From DASVSE01 sp036399715 (lineage in GTDB: Bacteria; Bacteroidota; Rhodothermia; Rhodothermales; Rubricoccaceae), in assembly GCA_036399715.1 (NCBI GenBank), contig DASWMO010000351.1:1-13056 (forward strand): DNA of 13,056 nucleotides, written 5' to 3'. The notes below the pieces were generated by a model. It searched no databases, had not been told where the DNA came from, and saw nothing but the letters and a program-made list of their open reading frames with translations. This document shows positions 7,987 to 13,056 of this stretch, piece after piece (within the stretch, counting starts at the first letter, position 1; each line of letters starts with the position of its first letter). The position numbers and the translations under genes are program-made.

Positions 7987-8175
7987 TCGCGCTAGCCGGT
8001 ATGGTGGCATTGCGTCCCGGTCACGTGCCATTGCGGGCATGTCCGGAGCCATTGCGGCTCCGTCACGCGGCATTGCGCCTGTGTCACGCGCCATTGCGCT
8101 CGTGTACGCTGCCATTGCGTCTGTGTCAGGTGCCGTTGCGGCCATGTCTGATGCCGTCTCGCTCGTGCCCCCGGG
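7987..8175. repeat. Array of about eight 21-bp tandem units with invariant CATTGCG core
   Basis: Units start at 8008, 8029, 8050, 8071, 8092, 8113, 8134 and 8155, each exactly 21 bp after the last, with a degenerate unit before them at 7987. Six consecutive units begin with CATTGCG, the seventh with CGTTGCG and the eighth with CGTCTCG. Within the unit, G13 is present in all eight and T14 in seven, G20 in all eight and C21 in six, often inside GTCACG; positions 8-12 and 15-19 vary. A fixed core with variable filler, spaced at two turns of B-DNA, looks more like a row of protein-binding sites than recent slippage, but no binding protein is known to me. It lies between the T9SS protein gene and the iscA-like gene. 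Confidence 0.9.
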
Positions 8176-8199
8176 AGATAAGCCGGCCCCGTGGCCGTG

Positions 8200-8226
8200 G
8201 CGGGCGGTGCCTGAAGCAGCCCGCCC
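8200..8226. other. Imperfect hairpin between the array and the iscA promoter
   Basis: GGGCGG (8202-8207) can pair with CCGCCC (8221-8226) and TGC (8208-8210) with GCA (8216-8218) around a CTGAA loop, leaving a two-base bulge; a register with GCGGGC (8200-8205)/GCCCGC (8219-8224) is equally possible. No T-tract follows on either strand, so a terminator role is not supported. Confidence 0.35.
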
Positions 8227-8227
8227 G

Positions 8228-8248
8228 GGACAGGCACGTAGCTTGTCC
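8228..8248. promoter_or_regulatory. Inverted repeat GGACA-N11-TGTCC, possible operator
   Basis: GGACA (8228-8232) and TGTCC (8244-8248) form an interrupted palindrome that overlaps the -10-like TAGCTTG. The placement over a putative promoter suggests an operator, but I recognise no known regulator consensus. Confidence 0.3.
8239..8245 (+). promoter_or_regulatory. Candidate -10/-7 element for iscA-like gene (and clpC)
   Basis: TAGCTTG resembles TAnnTTTG and is of the same form as TACCTTG before purD and TACGTTG before the barrel gene. It lies 94 bases upstream of the ATG at 8340, so it would give a leader of roughly 85-90 nt. Confidence 0.3.
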
Positions 8249-8339
8249 GTGCGAGACAAACTCTCCACACGCCTGCACGCACGCACGGAACAGCGCCGCG
8301 CGTTCTCGATACGACCCGACAACCACACCCCCCGGACCG

Positions 8340-8762
8340 ATGACCCCCACGGTTGCAGACTCCGCCGAGGCGCCGCTCGCCGCGCCTCCCCCGGCCAGCC
8401 GGCCGGCCCCCGTTCGCCTCACCGACCGCGCCGCGGCCGAAGTCCGCCGCATCATCGCCAACAAGCAGATCCCGGCCCACTTCGGGCTGCGCGTCGGCGT
8501 CAAGGGCGGTGGCTGCTCGGGCATGAGCTACGTGCTCGGCTTCGACAAGGCCCGCGACCACGACCTCACGTTCGCCCTCGACGCGCCCGCCGCCGACGGC
8601 GCTACGGCCGCCCCGATCACCGTGTTCATGGACAAGCGCCATGGCCTCTACCTCATGGACACGACGGTCGACTACCACGACGGCCTCGACGCGCGCGGCT
8701 TCGTCTTCGAGAACCCCAACGCGACCGCGACCTGCGGCTGCGGCTCGTCGTTCAGCGCCTGA
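8340..8762 (+). CDS. A-type iron-sulfur cluster carrier (HesB/IscA/SufA/ErpA family)
   Basis: The 140-aa product carries the family's three ligand cysteines: Cys59 in GVKGGGCSGMSY, and Cys132 and Cys134 in TCGCGSSF at the C-terminus. Such proteins accept Fe-S clusters from scaffold proteins and pass them to apo-enzymes in the cytoplasm. The core from VRLTDRAAAEVRRI (residue 25 on) is typical. It has an alanine/proline-rich N-terminal extension of about 24 residues and a small insertion (ALDAPAADGATAAP, residues 79-92) relative to the usual length near 110. I chose ATG 8340; the frame is open upstream to 7962, but that part only reads through the 21-bp array. The motifs do not tell IscA, SufA and ErpA apart, so no symbol is given. 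clpC starts 64 bp downstream in the same direction, probably co-transcribed. Confidence 0.93.
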   Translation: MTPTVADSAEAPLAAPPPASRPAPVRLTDRAAAEVRRIIANKQIPAHFGLRVGVKGGGCSGMSYVLGFDKARDHDLTFALDAPAADGATAAPITVFMDKRHGLYLMDTTVDYHDGLDARGFVFENPNATATCGCGSSFSA

Positions 8763-8803
8763 GGTCTGGGCCTGAGGTGCCTCCGCCCCTCGCATACCAG
8801 ACC
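8763..8803 (+). other. Inverted repeat in the iscA-clpC gap
   Basis: GGTCTGG (8763-8769), which begins directly after the stop codon, is complementary to CCAGACC (8797-8803), enclosing a 27-base loop that contains GAGG-TG-CCTC. A separate direct repeat CCTGAGGT occurs at 8758 and 8771. A transcript stem-loop between iscA and clpC is plausible; there is no T-tract, and no CIRCE or CtsR-like site is visible. Confidence 0.4.
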
Positions 8804-8826
8804 GAGACCCCCGTATCCCCCTCCCA

Positions 8827-11403
8827 ATGGAAGGCAACTTCTCCAACCGCGTCCGCGACGTCATCTCGTACTCCCGCGAGGAGGCGATCCGTCTCGGGCA
8901 CGACTACATCGGCACCGAGCACCTGCTGCTCGGCATCATCCGCGAGGGCGAGGGGATTGCCGTCAAGATCCTCCGCAACCTCGGCTGCGACCTCTTCAAG
9001 CTCAAGAAGGCCGTCGAGGACACCGTCCGCAGCACGGGCGGCACGCTCACGGTCGGCAACATCCCGCTGACCAAGCAGGCCGAGAAGGTCCTCAAGATCA
9101 CGTACCTCGAGGCGAAGCTCTACAAGAGCGACGTCATCGGGACCGAGCACCTGTTGCTGTCGCTCCTGCGCGACGAGGAGAACGTCGCCGCGCAGATCCT
9201 CCAGCAGGCGTTCTCCGTCAGCTACGACGCCGTCCGCGCCGAGCTCGACTCCATCCTCTCCGGCACGTCGACGCCGCGCTCCGGCCCTGCCGAGGGCGAG
9301 CGTCCGGGCCGGTCCCGTTCCTCCAGCAGCGAACGCAAACCCGTGGCAGAAAAGTCCAAAACCCCCGTCCTCGACAACTTCGGCCGCGACCTGACGCTGC
9401 TCGCCGAAGATGGAAAGCTCGACCCGATTGTCGGGCGCGAGCGCGAGATCGAGCGCGTGGCCCAGGTTCTGAGCCGCCGCAAGAAGAACAACCCCGTCCT
9501 CATCGGTGAGCCGGGCGTCGGCAAGACGGCTATCGCCGAAGGCCTCGCGCTCCGCATCACGCAGCGTAAGGTCAGCCGCGTCCTCTACGACAAGCGCATC
9601 GTCACGCTCGACCTCGCGGCCCTCGTCGCGGGGACCAAGTACCGCGGCCAGTTCGAGGAGCGCATGAAGGCCGTCATGACGGAGCTGGAGAAGAACCAGG
9701 ACGTCATCCTGTTTATCGACGAGCTCCACACGCTCGTCGGCGCCGGCGGCGCGAGCGGCTCGCTCGACGCGTCCAATATGTTCAAGCCGGCCCTCGCGCG
9801 CGGCGAGATCCAGTGCATCGGCGCGACGACGCTCGACGAGTACCGCCAGTACATCGAGAAGGACGGCGCCCTCGACCGCCGCTTCCAGAAGATCGTGGTC
9901 GACCCGGCCACGCCCGAGGAAGCCGTCGAGATTCTGACGCAGATCCAGGGCAAGTACGAGGACCACCACAACGTGACCTACGACGCCGGGACCATCGAGC
10001 AGGCCGTCAAGCTCTCCGAGCGCTACATCACCGACCGGCACCTGCCGGACAAGGCCATCGACGTGATGGACGAGGCCGGCGCGCGCGTCCACCTCGCCAA
10101 CATCAAGGTGCCGCAGGAGGTCGTAACGCTCGAAGAGGAGATCGAGAAGGTCCGAGAGGAGAAGGATCAGGTCGTCAAGAGCCAGAAATTCGAAGAGGCC
10201 GCGCAGCTCCGCGACAAGGAGAAGCGCCTCCGCGAAGAGCTCGAAAACGTCAAGGAGGAGTGGGAGCGCCAGGCCGAGACGGTCACGTACCCGGTCACCG
10301 AGCAGGACATTGCGGCCGTCGTGGCCATGATGACCGGCGTCCCCGTAGACCGCGTCCAGACGGCCGAGAGCGCCAAGCTGCTCAACATGGAGGAGTCCCT
10401 CAAGGGCTCCGTGATCGGGCAGGACGACGCCATCATCAAGCTCGCGCGCTCCATCCGGCGCACGCGCGCCGGGCTCAAGGACCCCAAGCGGCCCATCGGC
10501 TCGTTCATCTTCCTCGGTCCCACGGGCGTCGGGAAGACCGAGCTCGCGAAGCGGCTCACGGAGTACCTCTTCGACAATCAGGACGCGCTCATCCGGATCG
10601 ACATGTCGGAGTACATGGAGAAGTTCTCCGTGTCGCGGCTCGTCGGTGCGCCTCCCGGCTACGTCGGGTATGAGGAGGGCGGGCAGCTCACCGAGAAGGT
10701 GCGCCGCAAGCCGTATTCGGTGATCCTGCTCGACGAGATCGAGAAGGCCCACCCGGACGTGTTCAACATCCTGCTTCAGGTGCTCGACGACGGGATCCTC
10801 ACGGACGGCCTCGGCCGCCGGGTGGACTTCCGGAACACGATCATCATCATGACCTCGAACGTCGGGGCGCGGGACATCAAGAACCTCGGCAAGGGGATCG
10901 GCTTCTCGATGTCGGCCGACACGTACGACTACACCAAGATGAAGTCGACGGTCGAGGACGCGCTCAAGCGGGTCTTCAACCCGGAGTTCCTCAACCGCAT
11001 CGACGACGTCATCGTCTTCCACCCGCTCGAGAAGAAGGACATCTTCCAGATCATCGACGTGATGAAGGCGGACCTCTTCAAGCGCGTCGCCGAGCTCGGC
11101 ATCGGGATCGAGCTCTCGGAGGCAGCCAAGGAGTTCCTGGTCGACAAGGGCTTCGACCCGGCCTTCGGCGCGCGCCCGCTGCGCCGCGCGATCCAGCGCT
11201 ACGTCGAGGACCCGATGGCAGAGGCGATCCTTACCCACGACCTCGCCGAAGGTGCCAAGATCACCGTCGACCGCAAGGAAGGCGCCGACGAGCTGACGTT
11301 CAAGACGCGCAAGCAGCGCAAGAAGAAGGCGGACGGCGAGGCACCCGAGGCCGACGCGCCCGAAGCGCCGGAAACCGAGACGCCGGCCGAAGACGCCGAG
11401 TGA
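8827..11403 (+). CDS. clpC: ATP-dependent Clp protease ATP-binding subunit ClpC
   Basis: ClpC is a hexameric AAA+ unfoldase that feeds substrates to the ClpP peptidase in the cytoplasm for stress-related protein quality control. The 858-aa product has all parts in order: a double Clp N domain (1-145, with HDYIGTEHLLLGIIREGEG and SDVIGTEHLLLSLLRDEEN), a serine/arginine-rich linker (about 145-180), AAA domain 1 with Walker A GEPGVGKT (227-234) and Walker B LFIDE (Asp298-Glu299), a UVR motif (about 446-481, KFEEAAQLRDKEKRLREELE) that separates ClpC from ClpB, and AAA domain 2 with Walker A GPTGVGKT (564-571) and Walker B LLDE (636-637). IGF at 691-693 sits where ClpP-binding loops lie (VGF in Bacillus). 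Sensor-2 GARPLRRAI is present. The tail is a basic stretch (KTRKQRKKK) followed by an acidic one. It follows the Fe-S carrier gene. Confidence 0.98.
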   Translation: MEGNFSNRVRDVISYSREEAIRLGHDYIGTEHLLLGIIREGEGIAVKILRNLGCDLFKLKKAVEDTVRSTGGTLTVGNIPLTKQAEKVLKITYLEAKLYKSDVIGTEHLLLSLLRDEENVAAQILQQAFSVSYDAVRAELDSILSGTSTPRSGPAEGERPGRSRSSSSERKPVAEKSKTPVLDNFGRDLTLLAEDGKLDPIVGREREIERVAQVLSRRKKNNPVLIGEPGVGKTAIAEGLALRITQRKVSRVLYDKRIVTLDLAALVAGTKYRGQFEERMKAVMTELEKNQDVILFIDELHTLVGAGGASGSLDASNMFKPALARGEIQCIGATTLDEYRQYIEKDGALDRRFQKIVVDPATPEEAVEILTQIQGKYEDHHNVTYDAGTIEQAVKLSERYITDRHLPDKAIDVMDEAGARVHLANIKVPQEVVTLEEEIEKVREEKDQVVKSQKFEEAAQLRDKEKRLREELENVKEEWERQAETVTYPVTEQDIAAVVAMMTGVPVDRVQTAESAKLLNMEESLKGSVIGQDDAIIKLARSIRRTRAGLKDPKRPIGSFIFLGPTGVGKTELAKRLTEYLFDNQDALIRIDMSEYMEKFSVSRLVGAPPGYVGYEEGGQLTEKVRRKPYSVILLDEIEKAHPDVFNILLQVLDDGILTDGLGRRVDFRNTIIIMTSNVGARDIKNLGKGIGFSMSADTYDYTKMKSTVEDALKRVFNPEFLNRIDDVIVFHPLEKKDIFQIIDVMKADLFKRVAELGIGIELSEAAKEFLVDKGFDPAFGARPLRRAIQRYVEDPMAEAILTHDLAEGAKITVDRKEGADELTFKTRKQRKKKADGEAPEADAPEAPETETPAEDAE

Positions 11404-11424
11404 GTCCGGCGGCCAGGTAAAACA

Positions 11425-11464
11425 GAGCGCGCCCGCTCCGGATCGGTCCGGGGCGGGCGCGCTC
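11425..11464 (-). terminator. 18-bp hairpin terminator in the clpC / small-gene convergent gap
   Basis: The arms 11425-11442 and 11447-11464 are complementary over 18 bp with a single T/G wobble, around a TCGG tetraloop. On the minus strand the stem is followed by TGTTTTACC, a T-rich tail, so it fits an intrinsic terminator for the 57-aa gene whose stop is 18 bp away. On the plus strand it lies 21 bp after the clpC stop but is followed by TCGTGTGG, with no T-tract; it may still end or protect the clpC transcript. Confidence 0.8.
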
Positions 11465-11481
11465 GTGTGGTCGGGCAGGCC

Positions 11482-11655
11482 TTACTCGGTCGCTCCGCCC
11501 GGGCTGACCTCGACGTTGACATCGGGCGTGCCGCCATCAGCACCCGGCGTGCCGCCGCGGAGCAGGAAAAACCAGACGAGCGCCAGAATGGCGAGGATCG
11601 CAACGACGGCCACGATGGCGGTCGAGCTGCCGGAGCGGGTGGTAGAGTCGGCCAT
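11482..11655 (-). CDS. Small single-pass membrane protein, 57 aa
   Basis: ATG 11655 opens a 57-aa frame: a polar N-terminus (MADSTTRSGSS), one strong transmembrane helix (about residues 12-33, TAIVAVVAILAILALVWFFL then L-R), a Gly/Pro-rich linker and a short acidic tail containing DVNVEV. This architecture recurs in small uncharacterised membrane proteins of Bacteroidota, but I cannot assign a family. Support for a real gene comes from the terminator just beyond its stop, the T9SS-protein terminator just before its leader, and a sensible topology (short N-terminus, Arg after the helix, tail on the opposite side). It is convergent with clpC. A TAGCTGTG element on the minus strand near 11697-11704 could be its -10. 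Function unknown; a membrane-tethered regulator or protease target would be speculation. Confidence 0.65.
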   Translation of the reverse strand: MADSTTRSGSSTAIVAVVAILAILALVWFFLLRGGTPGADGGTPDVNVEVSPGGATE

Positions 11656-11671
11656 AAGACGTAGGGGTGAA

Positions 11672-11698
11672 GTGGGCTCCCGCGAGGCGAGAGTCCAC
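11672..11698 (-). other. Leader hairpin of the 57-aa membrane protein gene
   Basis: 11672-11683 pairs with 11687-11698 over 12 positions, with one wobble and one A/C mismatch, around a 3-base loop. On the minus strand it ends 16 bases before the ATG at 11655, and it is followed by TTCACCCC rather than a T-tract, so it looks like a leader structure or operator, not a terminator. Confidence 0.5.
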
Positions 11699-11763
11699 AG
11701 CTAACGGCGTGGCTGTCCCGGCGTGTTCCGCCCGAGCCCGTGGGATCGCCAGTTCCCGAATGC

Positions 11764-11796
11764 AAAACGCCGGCGCTCCGGTGGAGCGTCGGCGTT
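11764..11796 (-). terminator. Intrinsic terminator of the sorting-domain mini-protein gene
   Basis: Arms 11766-11779 and 11783-11796 (AACGCCGGCGCTCC against GGAGCGTCGGCGTT, one G/T wobble) enclose a 3-base loop. Reading on the minus strand the stem ends in TTTTGC, giving a short T-tract. It lies 22 bp beyond the TAG stop at 11818, the normal place for an intrinsic terminator. Confidence 0.8.
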
Positions 11797-11817
11797 CAGC
11801 GAGCGGACTGAGATGCG

Positions 11818-12210
11818 CTAGCGCGTCAGGGCGACCGAGCGGGTGGCCGTCGTGCCGTGGCCGTCGGTCGCGCGAATGAGGTAGAGGCCCGGCGGCAGGC
11901 CGTTCGCGTTGAGGCTCAGCGTGTACGTCCCGGGGCGGAGCGTGCCGTCGTGGAGCAGCGCCACGCGGCGGCCGAGCGCGTCGTGGACGGCGACCGTGAG
12001 CTCGTCCGTCTCGTCGAGCGACAGCTCGAAGCGCGTCTGCGACGTGAACGGGTTCGGACGCGGTGCGGCGAGCTGAAACGCGCGCGGCATCTCGTCGACA
12101 AGGTCGAGCCGGATGATCGGGTTCGGCTCACCGCCGGGGACGACGGCAGCACCCGCCTTCAGCGGGGCGGCAGCGAGGGCGAGCACAAACAGAGCGTGGC
12201 GAAGGCGCAT
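11818..12210 (-). CDS. Mini-protein made of a signal peptide and a T9SS type A sorting domain
   Basis: ATG 12210 gives 130 aa beginning with a classic signal peptide (MRLRHALFVLALAAAPLKAGA, cleavage near residue 21). Only about 22 residues (VVPGGEPNPIIRLDLVDEMP) separate it from the sorting domain: AFQLAAPRPNPFTSQ (PNPF at 52-55), LTVAVHDALGRRVALL, LRPGTYTLSLNANGLPPGLYLIRA and a final TRSVALTR. In known T9SS cargo this C-terminal domain directs export of a larger passenger; here there is almost none. The frame continues upstream of 12210, but residues there are arginine-rich with no signal peptide at the front, so I take the ATG at 12210. The product could be a remnant of a cargo gene or a free-standing surface peptide. 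A terminator follows at 11764-11796. Confidence 0.75.
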   Translation of the reverse strand: MRLRHALFVLALAAAPLKAGAAVVPGGEPNPIIRLDLVDEMPRAFQLAAPRPNPFTSQTRFELSLDETDELTVAVHDALGRRVALLHDGTLRPGTYTLSLNANGLPPGLYLIRATDGHGTTATRSVALTR

Positions 12211-12361
12211 GACGCAGAGGAAGTCTGGCCGGAAGATCGGCAATCGGGCCGAGCGGGGCAAGTCCTGTAGAACGGAGGAGTGACGCGGGCGGATAACGCG
12301 GCTCTGGGCCGAGATGTTGCAGGCGAAGGGCACGTCGTGATGCCTGCCGCAGCGCGAAGCG
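12211..12361. other. Gap between the rhomboid gene and the mini-protein gene
   Basis: These 151 bp separate two minus-strand genes. I see no gene, no clear terminator for the rhomboid gene and no TAnnTTTG-like element before ATG 12210. The gap is long enough for an independent promoter. Confidence 0.4.
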
Positions 12362-13056
12362 TCAGCGGGTCCGCGCGTCGCGCGCCATCGCGGGCGAGAG
12401 CGCGCTCCGCCGTTCGCCGAGGCCCAAAACGCGCGCGGCGAGCGCGAGGAGAGCCCCGGCGGCAAAGCCTCCGACGTGCGCTCCGTACGCGATCCCGCCC
12501 GTCTCATCGGTCGCTGCGACGGCACCGAAACCGTTCAGGTACTGCGTCGCGATCCACAGCCCGAGCACCAGGAACGCCGGCAGGGAGAGGACGATGAACA
12601 GCGCGAAGACGTGGACGCGGTTACGCGGGAACAGGACGAGGTACGCCCCGAGCACGCCCGAGATGGCGCCCGAGGCGCCGAGATTGGGGACGAGCCCGCT
12701 GGGGTCGAGCGCGACCTGCGCGACCGTCGCCGCGACCCCCGAGCCGAGGTAGAACAGCAGAAACGGGCCGGCGCCGAAGCGGTGCTCGACGTTGTCGCCG
12801 AAGATCCAGAGGTAGAGCAGGTTGCCGCCGAGGTGTCCCCACCCGCCGTGCATGAACATCGCCGAGAGGACGGTGAGGTACAGCAGCGGGGCCGGGCCGG
12901 GGCCCGGGCGCTGCGGGATGTCCTCGGGCGTGCGGACTTCGGCCGCCGGGTCCTCGAACGGCAGCGGGCGCGCGTTGACGAGGTCCGTGGCCGTCGTGAG
13001 TTCGCGCGGGACGACGCTCCAGCCGTACGTCACCGCCGGGTCCGAGAGCTGGAGCC
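12362..13056 (-). CDS. Rhomboid-family intramembrane serine protease (5' end outside window)
   Basis: The visible 231 residues run off the right edge; the first transmembrane helix and start codon are missing. Rhomboids cleave membrane proteins within or near their transmembrane helices. The core is intact: HGGWGHLGGNLLYLWIFGDN (conserved His and Asn of helix 2), LGASGAISGVLGAY with the catalytic Ser in GASG (codon 12671-12673), and GIAYGAHVGGFAAG with the catalytic His (codon 12476-12478). Between the first helix and helix 2 there is a long proline-rich loop (about FEDPAAEVRTPEDIPQRPGPGPAP), as in many bacterial rhomboids of this type. Internal GTG at 13031-13033 opens a frame but is not the true start, since LQLSDPA upstream continues the usual N-terminal region. 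The C-terminus ends in a short arginine-rich tail. Substrate unknown. Confidence 0.93.
   Translation of the reverse strand, partial: LQLSDPAVTYGWSVVPRELTTATDLVNARPLPFEDPAAEVRTPEDIPQRPGPGPAPLLYLTVLSAMFMHGGWGHLGGNLLYLWIFGDNVEHRFGAGPFLLFYLGSGVAATVAQVALDPSGLVPNLGASGAISGVLGAYLVLFPRNRVHVFALFIVLSLPAFLVLGLWIATQYLNGFGAVAATDETGGIAYGAHVGGFAAGALLALAARVLGLGERRSALSPAMARDARTR

Larger units (their letters stand above)
7919..8339. other. Non-coding intergenic region with 21-bp array and promoter-like elements
   Basis: This 421-bp gap is the longest stretch without a credible gene. All frames across the array are open, but only because 21 is a multiple of three and stops are rare at this GC; third-position bases there are not G/C biased as in the neighbouring genes. 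It holds the repeat array (about 7987-8175), an imperfect hairpin at 8200-8226, an inverted repeat at 8228-8248 and a -10-like element at 8239-8245. No terminator for the upstream gene is evident. Confidence 0.7.

Noticed and set aside
7987..8175. CRISPR array
   Set aside because: The 21-bp period with a 7-bp core is far too short for repeat plus spacer, and no cas gene is nearby.
7933..8328. A 131-codon minus-strand frame across the 21-bp array
   Set aside because: Its repeat content comes from the 21-bp period and the codon use does not match neighbouring genes; kept only as a caveat in the findings.
8752..11238. An 828-codon open frame on the minus strand opposite clpC
   Set aside because: It mirrors clpC codon structure, reads as low-complexity Leu/Asp/Arg/Glu sequence without domains, and clpC is certain; it is a GC-driven shadow.

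Overview
The window is about 13 kb of GC-rich chromosome. It most likely comes from a high-GC Bacteroidota of the Rhodothermota type (Rubricoccus/Rubrivirga-like). That is an inference from four things: two secreted proteins end in type IX secretion (T9SS, type A) sorting domains; no start codon has a convincing Shine-Dalgarno sequence; several start regions carry the TAnnTTG-like -10/-7 element of Bacteroidota; and the ClpC and PurD sequences are ordinary bacterial ones in an arginine-rich, lysine-poor proteome. Only sequence reading was possible, so the taxonomy is unproven.

Layout. (1) 1-5405, minus strand: a three-gene run, purD (4134-5405) -> a six-blade propeller lipoprotein (3244-4137, ATGA overlap with purD) -> a very large secreted, probably outer-membrane protein (start 3138, running off the left edge after 1046 codons). 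(2) 5406-5522: a short divergent promoter region. (3) 5523-7918, plus strand: an Omp85/BamA-like beta-barrel protein without POTRA domains, then, 17 bp later, a secreted OB-fold-like protein with a T9SS sorting domain. (4) 7919-8339: a 421-bp non-coding stretch dominated by an array of 21-bp units (about 7987-8175) with a strictly kept CATTGCG core. (5) 8340-11403, plus strand: an A-type iron-sulfur carrier (IscA/SufA/ErpA family), then clpC (858 aa). (6) 11425-13056: a strong hairpin in the convergent gap after clpC, then three minus-strand genes: a 57-aa one-helix membrane protein, a 130-aa protein that is almost only signal peptide plus T9SS sorting domain, and a rhomboid-type intramembrane serine protease cut by the right edge.

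How the genes fit together. There are housekeeping functions (purine synthesis, Fe-S cluster delivery, ClpCP proteolysis) set among envelope genes (lipoprotein propeller, large outer-membrane protein, Omp85-like barrel, T9SS cargo, rhomboid). The coupling of purD to envelope genes and the 21-bp array upstream of the iscA-clpC pair are the least ordinary parts. Many long ORFs on the opposite strands of these genes are GC-driven shadows and are left out. I saw no tRNA, rRNA, CRISPR array, insertion sequence or prophage gene.
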